Positions 29,131 to 39,023 are shown, numbered from the stretch's first letter. The stretch is DNA of 41,617 nucleotides from an uncultured Opitutales bacterium (GCA_938091675.1 CALKMX010000037.1:1-41617), one strand, 5' to 3'. Translations and numbers: made by a program. Notes: generated from the letters alone by a model not told the origin.

Positions 29131-30564
29131 ATGCATAGTTCTTCTAAAGCCATTGGACTTACTCCCCCTTTCGAAGCTTTCTCAGGGGAGGGACCCTACA
29201 CTTTTGTGAGTTATGCGCATGCGGACAAGGTGGTGGTCTTTAATGCCATGCGACAACTTTATGATAGGGGTGCAAATATATGGTATGATGAAGGTATCAA
29301 GCCGGCTGGAGAGTGGGTGGAGGAAATTGCCCATGCGATCAAAGCATCTTCGTTATTCTTGGTCTTTATTTCACCGCGTTCGGTTGATTCCAGGTATGTT
29401 AGAAGCGAGGTGGGATATGCTCTGAGTGAGAACAAAGAAATCCTGACGGTTTTTGTAGAGGAAACTACTTTGCCTGCTGGGCTTTCCCTATGTTTGCAGC
29501 AATTTCAATCCGTGTTTTTACAGGAGAGCAACTGGAAAGAAAAAGCATTGGAGACCATTTTCGAAAAAATGGACGCCCCGATTTCTTTCAGTTCCGAACT
29601 GGTGGATAATGGTGAAGCGGTGGTCGATCACGGGAAAATTTTGTGGGACCTTTGGGATAAATCCAGGGAAAGGCAACTGGCTCGTTGGCATATCCCAACG
29701 ATTGTTAAAGAAAAGAAGACAAGGAAGGGAAATACGGAGAATCTAGCTTGGTCCGCCAGAGAAAAGCCTCCCACTGAGCCAAGAAAAGTTGTCGGTTCAA
29801 CCCGGCACCCCTTTGCCACAAAAGTGGAAGTTGATCCGGGCAGCGATATTCCTCAAAAAGCAGGAGAATTATTTAGAGATTCAGTAGCGGGCGATTTTTC
29901 GTGGATTCCTTCAGGCGAAATTTCTTTAAAAGTTCCATACTCCGAAGAGACGAAATCGGTCCGTGTAAAAAATGGTTTTTGGATGTCCAGGTTTCTCATT
30001 ACTCAGGACCTGTATGCCAAAGTAATGGGAAACAATCCGAGCTTCTATGATTCATCCGTAAGGGAAAATGTGCAAAATTTTCCTGTTAATAATGTATCCT
30101 GGCTGGATGCGGTTTCTTTTTGCAAGGCATTGACCATTCTCAGTAAAAGCGAAGGAAAGTTGCCCGAAAAATATGAATTTCGTTTACCCACTGAAGTGGA
30201 GTGGGAATATTCCTGCAGGGCAGGTACCCTTACCGAATATTATTTTGGTGATCAACCACACGAATTGCAGGAACATGGATGGTTTCGTGGAAACAGCCAG
30301 AAAATGCTTCACCCGGTTGGCTTGAAAAAGCCCAATCCCTGGGGTCTTTATGATTTGTACGGAAATGTTCGTGAATGGGTTGGGAATTCTTTTGTAAACA
30401 CCCTGCTAAATGATAGTGAACAGGATGAATTCCGCATTAGCCGTGGGGGGGCATACATGAAGGCTGCTGCTGAGTGTCAGTCATCTTCCCGATCCACCAA
30501 TTCTCTTAATCATCGTTTTAGAAACCTCGGGTTTAGACCCGTTTTAGCAAAAGTTCTATCTTGA
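29131..30564 (+). CDS. TIR domain protein fused to a formylglycine-generating-enzyme (FGE-sulfatase) fold domain
   Basis: TIR: YTFVSYAHADKVVVFNAMRQLYDRGANIWYDEGIKPAGEWVEEIAHAIKASSLFLVFISPRSVDSRYVRSEVGYAL. FGE: FWMSRFLITQDLYAKVMGNNPSF, FRLPTEVEWEYSCRAGT, NPWGLYDLYGNVREWVGNSF, RISRGGAY, RNLGFRPV. Confidence 0.9.
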   Translation: MHSSSKAIGLTPPFEAFSGEGPYTFVSYAHADKVVVFNAMRQLYDRGANIWYDEGIKPAGEWVEEIAHAIKASSLFLVFISPRSVDSRYVRSEVGYALSENKEILTVFVEETTLPAGLSLCLQQFQSVFLQESNWKEKALETIFEKMDAPISFSSELVDNGEAVVDHGKILWDLWDKSRERQLARWHIPTIVKEKKTRKGNTENLAWSAREKPPTEPRKVVGSTRHPFATKVEVDPGSDIPQKAGELFRDSVAGDFSWIPSGEISLKVPYSEETKSVRVKNGFWMSRFLITQDLYAKVMGNNPSFYDSSVRENVQNFPVNNVSWLDAVSFCKALTILSKSEGKLPEKYEFRLPTEVEWEYSCRAGTLTEYYFGDQPHELQEHGWFRGNSQKMLHPVGLKKPNPWGLYDLYGNVREWVGNSFVNTLLNDSEQDEFRISRGGAYMKAAAECQSSSRSTNSLNHRFRNLGFRPVLAKVLS

Positions 30565-30635
30565 TATTCCCTAAATGCTCACGGGGGAATTTCCGTTGTC
30601 ACAGGGCTTTAATTTTGTCATGATCGACAACTTTA

Positions 30636-32123
30636 ATGAGCGAGCAGAATAATACAAAGCCCCCAAAAAAAGAGGTGTTGGATGGAAGTGATCAAGTGGC
30701 GGTCCGCCTTGCTAAATTAGATGGGTTGCGCGATTCCGGAAATGATCCATTCCTCTCAAACTGGGAACAGACTCATGTTTCCAGTGAAGCATCTGGGATG
30801 CTTAAAGAAGAAGATGAAACCGGGCCAGAAGTTTCTGTTGCCGGTCGGATTATGGCCTTTCGCCTCATGGGCAAGGCTGCCTTTCTTAAACTGCTCGACC
30901 GGGAGGGCAAGATACAGATTTATGTCCGCCGAGATGAGATCGGGGATGATGAATATGCCGCTTTCAAAAAATTGGATCTAGGAGATTTTATAGGGGTTCG
31001 TGGACCTCTTTTCCGAACCAAGACTGGGGAAGTTACGGTGCGGGCAAAAGAGTATCGTCTTGTTTCGAAAGCCTTGCGTCCTTTGCCGGAAAAATGGCAT
31101 GGGCTCAGTGACAATGATCAAATTTACCGGCAGCGCTACCTTGATCTTGTGGTAAATGATGATTCCCGGGAACGATTCAGAACTCGTAGTCGAATAATTC
31201 GTGAAATTCGTGAGTTTATGTGGTCCCGAGATTTCATTGAAGTGGAAACCCCCATGCTGCAAGCAGTTTCGGGAGGTGCCGCAGCCCGTCCATTCCGTAC
31301 CCATTTTAACGCATTGGATTGTGACTTTAATCTCCGAATTGCCCTTGAGCTTCATCTCAAGCGTATGCTTGTTGGAGGTTTTGACCGGGTATTTGAAGTA
31401 GGTCGTGTTTTTCGGAATGAAGGACTTTCCCGCCGCCATAATCCGGAATTTACCATGCTCGAAGCCTATCAGGCTTATTCTGATTACCGGGGAATGATGG
31501 AACTTACCCGTTCCCTGATTCAACAGGTGGCCGAGCGTTCCCTTGGCACATTGCAGGTGGAAAGGCCAGAGGGAGAGGTGATTGATCTCTCTGGAGAGTG
31601 GCGGGAAGCAAAATACAAGGATTTGATTCTTGATGCAGTTGGAAGAGAGGACTGGTTTGAACTCCCAAAGACTGAGAAATTGCAAAAAACCAAGGATATG
31701 GGGATAGAGGTGGATCCCGCGCTTGAGGATTTTGAGGTAACCAATGATGTTTTTGAAAAAGTGATCGAACATACCCTGATTCAGCCGACATTCGTAACCC
31801 ATATTCCACGGGAGCTTTGTCCCCTTGCCAAAATTACCCAGGCTGACCCGACCACCATCGATGTATTTGAACTTTGCATAAACGGGCAGGAAATTGCCCC
31901 TGCCTATTCTGAGCAAAATGATCCCGCCGTTCAGCGGGAAGCCTTCCTGCGTCAGGTGGGCGAAGAAACCCAAGAACTGGACGATGATTTCCTGCTCGCT
32001 CTGGAGCACGGTATGCCCCCTGCCGGAGGCATGGGAATGGGTATTGATCGGTTAGTCATTTTCCTTACCAAAGCGGCAAATATCCGGGATACCATTTTGT
32101 TTCCCACCTTGCGCCCGCTTTGA
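30636..32123 (+). CDS. lysS: Lysyl-tRNA synthetase (class II)
   Basis: 495 aa; FIEVETPMLQAVSGGAAARPFRTHFNALDCDFNLRIALELHLKRMLVGGFDRVFEVGRVFRNEGLSRRHNPEFTMLEAYQAY; C-terminal PPAGGMGMGIDRLVIFLTKAANIRDTILFPTLRP. Confidence 0.97.
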   Translation: MSEQNNTKPPKKEVLDGSDQVAVRLAKLDGLRDSGNDPFLSNWEQTHVSSEASGMLKEEDETGPEVSVAGRIMAFRLMGKAAFLKLLDREGKIQIYVRRDEIGDDEYAAFKKLDLGDFIGVRGPLFRTKTGEVTVRAKEYRLVSKALRPLPEKWHGLSDNDQIYRQRYLDLVVNDDSRERFRTRSRIIREIREFMWSRDFIEVETPMLQAVSGGAAARPFRTHFNALDCDFNLRIALELHLKRMLVGGFDRVFEVGRVFRNEGLSRRHNPEFTMLEAYQAYSDYRGMMELTRSLIQQVAERSLGTLQVERPEGEVIDLSGEWREAKYKDLILDAVGREDWFELPKTEKLQKTKDMGIEVDPALEDFEVTNDVFEKVIEHTLIQPTFVTHIPRELCPLAKITQADPTTIDVFELCINGQEIAPAYSEQNDPAVQREAFLRQVGEETQELDDDFLLALEHGMPPAGGMGMGIDRLVIFLTKAANIRDTILFPTLRPL

Positions 32124-32156
32124 TATCCCATTACCAGATACCCTCTTGTTAAAAAG

Positions 32157-32630
32157 ATGAGGGGAGAGGCTAAAAACGGGATATTGATCATTAAGCCAAT
32201 AGGGTGGAGACAGGCTTGTTTTTCATTATTTCTCCTTATAATTTCAGTTTTTTTTGCAATAATCAGCCGCTATGGTCTTTTGGTTAGCTGGTTGGGTACA
32301 ATATCTATGCTCCTCCTCAGCCTCCTCAGTCTGCTTGATCAAGTATTAGAATGGTCCCGTCTCAAGGTAGATAGCCGTGGATTTTGGCTACGTGGCTGGT
32401 TTAGGAATCAAATGTTTGAACACCATGAAATTGAAGATTTTAAAATTCATGAATTTACAGGCAAAAAATTGCTCACTGTCGTATTGAAAGAACATGCCCG
32501 TAGATCCCGCAAGTTGCCGGATCAGCCAATTCCCTTCCCATGCTGCTTTGGCCGGCCAATTGAAGAAGTTTTAAAAGTGGTAAAATCCAAAATCGATCGC
32601 ACACCCAGACCTCTTTTACCAAAAACCTAG
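32157..32630 (+). CDS. Uncharacterised small membrane protein
   Basis: 157-aa ORF with two N-terminal hydrophobic segments and a soluble C-terminal part. Confidence 0.6.
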   Translation: MRGEAKNGILIIKPIGWRQACFSLFLLIISVFFAIISRYGLLVSWLGTISMLLLSLLSLLDQVLEWSRLKVDSRGFWLRGWFRNQMFEHHEIEDFKIHEFTGKKLLTVVLKEHARRSRKLPDQPIPFPCCFGRPIEEVLKVVKSKIDRTPRPLLPKT

Positions 32631-32650
32631 CCTGAATTCGTAACAGGCTA
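32628..32650. repeat. Short inverted repeat (TAGCCTG-9nt-CAGGCTA), possible hairpin/terminator
   Basis: Perfect 7-bp stem beginning at the stop codon of the 157-aa ORF. T-tract lies on the minus-strand side (GGTTTTT). Confidence 0.4.
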
Positions 32651-32690
32651 AAAGATCAGAGAGCCTTAACTCCCTCGTGAGATTATTTAG

Positions 32691-33110
32691 ATGAAAAAAA
32701 ATACTTCATTAGGTCTTTTATTCATCCTGTTTTTATCTTTTTCGGGCTGTATCACTCGAAATGCAAATGATTTGTTTTCGAGCAGCGACCGGTTTGAGGA
32801 TATACGCACTTATGAAAGTGATTTTAGTTCCCGAATCGAAGTATTGCTTGGGATTGCGGAGGAAGAGCTCAGGAAAAACTATGAACAAAAAAAATTCTTA
32901 ATGATCCGGGAAGACAAGCCTCGGGCTGTCCTGCATCCGAGAAAAGATATATTTCTTCGCGAGCTGATCCTATCCGCCCATCAGGATAATCGCCTTACGG
33001 ATGAACAAATGAGCACTCACCTCAAAAAATGTGATCATCTTTATGCATTGTGGGAAAAGCACTGGATGTCTGCCGAAAAAAAAGCCAGACAATTGGGCTA
33101 TACCCGTTGA
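32691..33110 (+). CDS. Uncharacterised predicted lipoprotein
   Basis: 139 aa; MKKNTSLGLLFILFLSFSGCITRNAND with lipobox-like LSFSGC. Confidence 0.65.
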   Translation: MKKNTSLGLLFILFLSFSGCITRNANDLFSSSDRFEDIRTYESDFSSRIEVLLGIAEEELRKNYEQKKFLMIREDKPRAVLHPRKDIFLRELILSAHQDNRLTDEQMSTHLKKCDHLYALWEKHWMSAEKKARQLGYTR

Positions 33111-33119
33111 AGTAAGGAA

Positions 33120-35339
33120 TTAGGCAACTCTTCCTCTTTGTTTATTTGGAATAAATAAAGAAATGAAGCTGGGTAAATAAGCCACAATGATAATCCCCAA
33201 CTGTGAGCCAATGAATATCATTAACGGCATAAATGCTTTATCCATAAAGCCATAGGAATGTAATCCTACGCCTAGCATATTGGTACCAAAATAGGACCAT
33301 GCCGTTACAACATTTCCAAAAATGGCAAGGGTGGATAACCCACGGACTTTGGCAATCCCCGCCCAGCGTGCGTGCAGAATGATTGCATTCCAGATCACAA
33401 TAAGGAGGGCACCGTTTTCCTTGGCATCCCATCCCCAGAATCTACCCCAGGATTGATCCGCCCAAATTCCTCCAAGTACTGTGCCGACCAGGCTGAAAAA
33501 GAGGGAAAAGCAAGTGATCCCAAAAATCATTGATACGAGGGTTTTGTCGAGATCCTTCCCAGTCTTTGGAGTTTTGGTAACCGTGCGGAAAAGCATGGAA
33601 AACACATAAGCAATTCCCAGAAACCCCGCAAGGAAGGTGGTCGAGTATCCAATGGTTATTGTGACCACATGAGTGGCCAGCCAAAAATTTGAGTCTAGCA
33701 CGGCTCGCATCATTTCCATGGTATCCCCGGATGGATTGAGCGAGGAATCAATGCTTAGGTTATGGGCGACTACCAGGCCACCAAACCCGATGAGCGCACC
33801 CATTGCCGATGCGATTCCGAGCCGGAGAAATTTCTCGGTCAGGAAACAGAGCAGCACCGCTCCCCAGCTGATAAACAAAGCCGATGAATACAGATTGGTG
33901 ACCGGAGGTCTTCCTTCGATGTACATTCTTCCCGCAAGTCCAAAAGTATGGGCGATCAGGACGAGCCCGGTGAGCAGGTAAGCACAGTCCAGCAAGGTCT
34001 GGGATGCCCGGTTCTTCCCCTTGCCCGTCTTTCCATATACCGACATGAGCCATGATGCCCCCGCAATGAGAAAGATCCAGAGATATCCAATTGAACTGCG
34101 GTAGAAAGGTTCAAATCCGTTGTAGGTTTTCTCAAAAGCAATGGTGGAGACATCCGCTTGTGCACGCTGGCTGATCAGCGACCTCATTTCTATGACTGTC
34201 TGATTAAAGGAATGAGCATCATTCTCCCGGTATGCCCTGCCCAGATGTTCGTAATGTTCAATAATTGGATCGATTCCTCTCCTCAGTTTGATTGCTTCGG
34301 CATACTGGGCTGCAAAAAGTGCAGAAGGATCCATTTTCAGATTTTGCCGGATGCTGGTAATTTTCCCGGACAATTCATGATCCGGGGAGGCAACCAGTGC
34401 CCGTACGGTAGAGATAAAGCGGGCGGGTTCGATCTCTGCTTTTTGTTTGGACTCCAAGGGCTCTGTGCCCACCATGGATTCTCCGATTTTCCGCCATTTT
34501 CCGCCGGTTTCTCCCTGTTCAGGAGGGAGAGGGAAGAATTCGGCAAACAAATTGAAACGTGCGTAATAATCAATGAAATACATGAGCGGGCCGAGCACCT
34601 CACTGTTTCCCATTTTTATACCATCCGGATTGGCGGAAATCTCCGAGGTAAGGGCACGGAACCTTCGATATTCATCTGTTCGACTGCTATCCTTATCAGC
34701 GTGGTAAAAGAGGGGTTCCAATTTGCTGTGATCATGCACGGAGGAGGATGGGGCGTGCGGAGGTGGGATAAGGGTGGTCTTTAGGTTACGGTAAAGCACT
34801 AGCCCGTGATACAATTCAATAATATTCTGGTGGAAATAATTACGGTATTCCTGATCGATCTTACCGGCATCCTGGGCACTTTTTTCAATTTCCTCCACAA
34901 ATGGTTCGATTTCCTTGTAGGAAAAATACTTCCCGTCCCGGGCCAGTTTTTTGCCGATCAATCCAAGTACCTGGTCATGATCAATCAGGAAAGTTTTCAA
35001 TTCATCCGCCCGTTCCGGGGTGAATAATACCTCGGCAAGCCATTTGACTGCCGGCACATCCGATCCGTTTTCATCCAGTGCCGTCCGCTTGTTTCGTAAG
35101 ACCAGCAGGGTATTGCGGGCCACACTATCAATCGGTTTTACCCGTCCACCCCGCAGGACAGGGATGCGTGAGAAGGCGTCCAGATTGATGATCTCCTGGT
35201 CAGAAAAGGTTTCCCCACGAAAGAAGTCAAAAATGGAAAGGGGGGTATACTTATTCGGAAAAAATACGAAATAGATGCCCGAAAGAACTAGGGCAAAACT
35301 GAGAACTCGCAGGCGTAGGGATTTCTTTTTTTCGGTCAT
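33120..35339 (-). CDS. ccsA: Cytochrome c biogenesis protein CcsA-like (large N-terminal extension)
   Basis: C-terminal multi-TM region with WGRFWGWDAKENGALLIVIWNAIILHARW (heme-handling WWD-like motif); ATGA overlap with upstream resB. Confidence 0.88.
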   Translation of the reverse strand: MTEKKKSLRLRVLSFALVLSGIYFVFFPNKYTPLSIFDFFRGETFSDQEIINLDAFSRIPVLRGGRVKPIDSVARNTLLVLRNKRTALDENGSDVPAVKWLAEVLFTPERADELKTFLIDHDQVLGLIGKKLARDGKYFSYKEIEPFVEEIEKSAQDAGKIDQEYRNYFHQNIIELYHGLVLYRNLKTTLIPPPHAPSSSVHDHSKLEPLFYHADKDSSRTDEYRRFRALTSEISANPDGIKMGNSEVLGPLMYFIDYYARFNLFAEFFPLPPEQGETGGKWRKIGESMVGTEPLESKQKAEIEPARFISTVRALVASPDHELSGKITSIRQNLKMDPSALFAAQYAEAIKLRRGIDPIIEHYEHLGRAYRENDAHSFNQTVIEMRSLISQRAQADVSTIAFEKTYNGFEPFYRSSIGYLWIFLIAGASWLMSVYGKTGKGKNRASQTLLDCAYLLTGLVLIAHTFGLAGRMYIEGRPPVTNLYSSALFISWGAVLLCFLTEKFLRLGIASAMGALIGFGGLVVAHNLSIDSSLNPSGDTMEMMRAVLDSNFWLATHVVTITIGYSTTFLAGFLGIAYVFSMLFRTVTKTPKTGKDLDKTLVSMIFGITCFSLFFSLVGTVLGGIWADQSWGRFWGWDAKENGALLIVIWNAIILHARWAGIAKVRGLSTLAIFGNVVTAWSYFGTNMLGVGLHSYGFMDKAFMPLMIFIGSQLGIIIVAYLPSFISLFIPNKQRGRVA

Positions 35340-36619
35340 GCCATTGATTTGTTGGCGGCCGCATTTTTGCTAAGAAAGCGGGCGAGATGAAAACTGAACT
35401 GCCAGAGCAGACCGAAGGATACCAGAATGCAGGCAATGTAGGGAACAAGCCAGCTTGGGTTTCGCACTACTTGGAAAACGGTGTAGTCGGCGGCTTTGTT
35501 CATTTGGTACTGGTAAAATGTCTTACCCTCATGCCTGAGTGGAGTATTCATGTAGACTAATGCTCTGCGCGATTGGTTCTGGCCCATCCTTAGCATAATT
35601 TCACTTTCGAAATTGAAGGGGATGTCCGTTCCCTGATAGAACTCATTAGCGATTCCCAGGAGCTCAATGGAGTAGGGCAGGTATTCTCTTTCCGGTCTGA
35701 GGGTCACCCCCCATAACTTGCCATTCATGCGGATCGGTTGGAACGCCAGGTCTCCCATTTTGGGATTGATCTGCGCCCACCAGTGGTTTCCTGCAGGGTG
35801 GGAAATTGCCGCCCATGTGCCCATACTCTCGGCACCATCCAGCAGTTCAAAGACCACATAGCCAAAATTCATTCCTTCGCTGCTGAAATCCTCAGGTTTC
35901 GGACGGATTTCAAGATTGGCAGATTGGATGACACCACGGTTCACCTTTTCCGCCGGACCAGTTGCTTCGCGGGCGGGAGGCAAGGAATTGAATTCGCAAT
36001 TTGGTCCGAAGCCCAAAATTTTAACCTTGAAGGGCAAGTCCTGAGAATAGTGCATTCCTCCACCTTCCAGTAATGCTTGCGACAGGGCGACCACCTGTTC
36101 AGTTTCGGGGTTGGTGACATCAATGAAGGCAAGTTCCACCCCGTGGAAACGTTCCAGGTAATTTTTGGATTCGCCCTTGTTTATTTGCATACGCGATTCC
36201 TCTTGCATTGCTTGCGTAGCGAGCTGTCCAATGAGGAGCATAATGATTCCAAGATGGATAAATTGAATGCCCATTTTTTTGCCCGTCCATTGAAAACGGG
36301 TAATAAAAGCGGAAATCAAATTGAGAATGAGCAAACCACCAAGCAAATACCCTCCGGGAATAGGGATGGGCAGAGGGTTGAGGAATTCTCCTCCCCAGAA
36401 CTGTTCGGGATAGTGCCAGATACCATAAAGGGACTCAAAGAATTCTGCCTGTGCACCCCGTATCCCAACCCTTACCTGTTCGAGTGTAGCCACGAAGATA
36501 AGAACCATCGAAAAACTGAGCAGGGTGAGGGTGATACGAAGGTCAGCGAGCGGAATTAAAAACGAGAATTTTTTCCTTCTTTCGCCGAGGGAGGTTATGT
36601 TCTTTTTCTTGTCGGACAT
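35336..36619 (-). CDS. resB: Cytochrome c biogenesis protein ResB-like
   Basis: FLIPLADLRITLTLLSFSMVLIFVATLEQVRVG; later TM helices QFIHLGIIMLLIGQLATQ and PYIACILVSFGLLWQFSFHLARF; adjacent to ccsA. Start at MSDKKKN. Confidence 0.85.
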   Translation of the reverse strand: MSDKKKNITSLGERRKKFSFLIPLADLRITLTLLSFSMVLIFVATLEQVRVGIRGAQAEFFESLYGIWHYPEQFWGGEFLNPLPIPIPGGYLLGGLLILNLISAFITRFQWTGKKMGIQFIHLGIIMLLIGQLATQAMQEESRMQINKGESKNYLERFHGVELAFIDVTNPETEQVVALSQALLEGGGMHYSQDLPFKVKILGFGPNCEFNSLPPAREATGPAEKVNRGVIQSANLEIRPKPEDFSSEGMNFGYVVFELLDGAESMGTWAAISHPAGNHWWAQINPKMGDLAFQPIRMNGKLWGVTLRPEREYLPYSIELLGIANEFYQGTDIPFNFESEIMLRMGQNQSRRALVYMNTPLRHEGKTFYQYQMNKAADYTVFQVVRNPSWLVPYIACILVSFGLLWQFSFHLARFLSKNAAANKSMA

Positions 36620-36626
36620 TTTATGG

Positions 36627-37661
36627 TTAGTGGTGGTCTCCCAGACAGAAGGAATCAATAAGTCCGAGGAAATTCTCCTTTTCATTACGGGCAAGTTCCA
36701 CATCTCCCATGAGTTTAAGAAACCACGACCTTCCCTCATGGAATAGGATGGCGGCGTAGAGTGCTTGCCCGTCGGATTCTGCCAGGACCAGTTTTGCAGG
36801 TTTCTCATCGATTATACGATCGCTGAGGTACTGAGCCAGGCCTGACTCATCGGTGGGTTCCATGCCCACTTGTCCGAGCCAACGGTTTACATTGGCAAGG
36901 ATGCCTCCGACCTGCCCGGGGAAGGAAGTGATGGAAAAGTCGAGGGAGTCTCCTGCCTTGTTGGATACCGTATAATTCCCAATTCTCATTTGGGTAGTAG
37001 GTTTTCTCTCCCAGTGTGGAGGTGCTTCCCAGGTAGGTTGATGACCGTTGGTAGAAGGGGGCGGAGTGGGCAGACTTGGGGAAATTGCCCGAACCGGTGC
37101 TTTCCCGGCCCGCAGGGTAGTGGATTCAAGAAAACCGTAAAAATTGTTTACTTGTTGATTGATCAAGTCGCGGTCAGCAATGAAGGGAAATAGCCAAGTC
37201 TGTTCCTCTTGGCGGTGAATTGCGAGCAGGGCGGTCTTGGGCGGTTGTTCGTTGCCAAATTTATCTTCCAGTCGGACAAGTTCGAAGGTACGGCCAGCCA
37301 GGTTTTTTGCTTCAACCAAGTTTAATAGGCTGGAATCATTGTAATCAGAGTGACCGAGCTCGCGGGCAAACATATTTACTATACTGGCGGTCTCGACGGA
37401 TTCCCGGAAAGGCATCACACCAATTCTTCCCCTCGGGCCCAGTTCGGTTTTGATATGAAAGGAACCTGCCATCATTCCACTCATTTCCGGGTTTTCTCCC
37501 CACTCCTCTGGTATTTCCCAAGTTACCACCGGGCCTTCGTAGTGGTTGGGGGCGGAGTAGGAACGGATCTTTCCTTCCTCTCCACAGGAAACGAGCATAA
37601 GCCCTGCGGTTAAAGGCAGTAATCTTACAGATAATGTAAATCCTACAGAAGAACGGACCAT
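36627..37661 (-). CDS. Predicted lipoprotein with two tandem copies of a related domain
   Basis: LTAGLMLVSCGEEG lipobox-like; VVTWEIPEEWGENP... and QPTWEAPPHWERKP... repeats; ends 7 nt before resB start. Confidence 0.72.
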   Translation of the reverse strand: MVRSSVGFTLSVRLLPLTAGLMLVSCGEEGKIRSYSAPNHYEGPVVTWEIPEEWGENPEMSGMMAGSFHIKTELGPRGRIGVMPFRESVETASIVNMFARELGHSDYNDSSLLNLVEAKNLAGRTFELVRLEDKFGNEQPPKTALLAIHRQEEQTWLFPFIADRDLINQQVNNFYGFLESTTLRAGKAPVRAISPSLPTPPPSTNGHQPTWEAPPHWERKPTTQMRIGNYTVSNKAGDSLDFSITSFPGQVGGILANVNRWLGQVGMEPTDESGLAQYLSDRIIDEKPAKLVLAESDGQALYAAILFHEGRSWFLKLMGDVELARNEKENFLGLIDSFCLGDHH

Positions 37662-37715
37662 ATAGAATTCAGAATATAAATGGGTGTGGAACAGGCAACC
37701 CGAACAGGGCTGGTT

Positions 37716-38819
37716 TTAGGCATTACATTTAAAAAGGACCACATCCCCATCTGCAAAAACATACTCTTTACCTTCGAGCCGTAACTTGCCCGCATCTCTG
37801 GCCGAGGACATGCTGCCTGCTGCCATCAAATCTTTATAGGAAACCACTTCCGCCTTGATGAATTTCTTTTCAAAATCGGTATGGATTACACCGGCACATT
37901 GAGGAGCGGTCATTCCTTTGCGGAAGGTCCATGCCCGTGCCTCTTTTTCTCCGGCAGTCAGAAAACTTGCCAACCCCAGTAAATCATAGGTCGCCTGGAT
38001 CAGGGAGGTCACGCCAGAATCGGAAACTCCCATGGCTTCCAGGTATTCATGTGCCTCCTCATCGGTAAGTTCTGAGAGCTCTTCTTCCATCTTTGCGGAG
38101 ATTGGGCAACATGCAGCATCCTGCTGGGTGGCTGCCCATGCCTTAAAATTATTAAATCGTTCATTGCTAGTGGGATCCGCAATTTCTTCCTCTTTCAGGT
38201 TACAGGCATAGAGCATCGGCTTGGAGCTCAGTAGATGAAAGGATTTCAGGCGTTCCTGCTCGTCCTCGTCCATGGGGAGAAGATTGGCTGGTTTGCCCTC
38301 ATCCAGATGGGGAATGAGTTTCTCGAGCAGGGCCACATTGGCCGCGGCATCTTTGTCCTGTCCGCGAGCTTTTTTGGAATTCTTTTGTAACTGACTGGCC
38401 ACTGATTCGGCATCGGCAAGGATCAGTTCGGTCATGATCACCTCGGCATCACCCACCGGGTCGACCCTGCCCATATTATGGATGATGTCCTCATCCTCGA
38501 AACAACGCACCACATGTACGATCGCATCCACCTCACGTACATTCGCCAGGAATTTGTTTCCCAATCCTTCTCCTTTGCTGGCTCCTTCGACCAGCCCCGC
38601 AATATCCACCATCTCAATGGCAGCGGGGATCAGGGTAGTTGTCTTGACCAGTTCGGCCAGAGGGATAAGGCGGGCATCGGGAACCTGGACCACTCCCACA
38701 TTCGGATCAATGGTGCAGAATGGATAGTTTGCCGCCTCCGCCTTGCGTGTCTTGGTCAGGGCATTAAAGAGAGTGCTTTTGCCCACATTGGGCAGTCCTA
38801 CGATTCCAGCTTGTAGCAT
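37716..38819 (-). CDS. ychF: Redox-regulated ATPase/GTPase YchF
   Basis: [87 protein letters not shown]-terminal TGS region. Confidence 0.96.
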   Translation of the reverse strand: MLQAGIVGLPNVGKSTLFNALTKTRKAEAANYPFCTIDPNVGVVQVPDARLIPLAELVKTTTLIPAAIEMVDIAGLVEGASKGEGLGNKFLANVREVDAIVHVVRCFEDEDIIHNMGRVDPVGDAEVIMTELILADAESVASQLQKNSKKARGQDKDAAANVALLEKLIPHLDEGKPANLLPMDEDEQERLKSFHLLSSKPMLYACNLKEEEIADPTSNERFNNFKAWAATQQDAACCPISAKMEEELSELTDEEAHEYLEAMGVSDSGVTSLIQATYDLLGLASFLTAGEKEARAWTFRKGMTAPQCAGVIHTDFEKKFIKAEVVSYKDLMAAGSMSSARDAGKLRLEGKEYVFADGDVVLFKCNA

Positions 38820-38946
38820 AACGAATATAAAAGAGGGCTCATCATGTCGTAGAGCTTGGGTTCGGTCAATAAGGATGGGATGGATTTGAGCAAACCTTTC
38901 CCATTGACGATCCAATACGAATGCTTAATTTGATTGTTCCTTTGTG

Positions 38947-39023
38947 GCGATAGTAGCTCAGTTGGTTAGAGCACTGGTTTGTGGTACCAGGGGTCGCCGG
39001 TTCGAATCCGGTCTGTCGCCCCA
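38947..39023 (+). tRNA. tRNA-His (anticodon GTG)
   Basis: Cloverleaf: GCGATAG/CTGTCGC acceptor, GCTC/GAGC D-stem, CTGGT-TTGTGGT-ACCAG anticodon arm, GCCGG-TTCGAAT-CCGGT T-arm; G at -1 opposite C73 (His identity); encoded CCA. Confidence 0.96.

Noticed and set aside
30978-32009. 343-aa ORF on the minus strand opposite lysS
   Set aside because: Fully antisense to a confidently identified lysS; no recognisable domain; most likely a codon-usage shadow ORF.
34158-34784. 208-aa + strand ORF antisense to ccsA
   Set aside because: Antisense to conserved coding sequence, no domain recognised.
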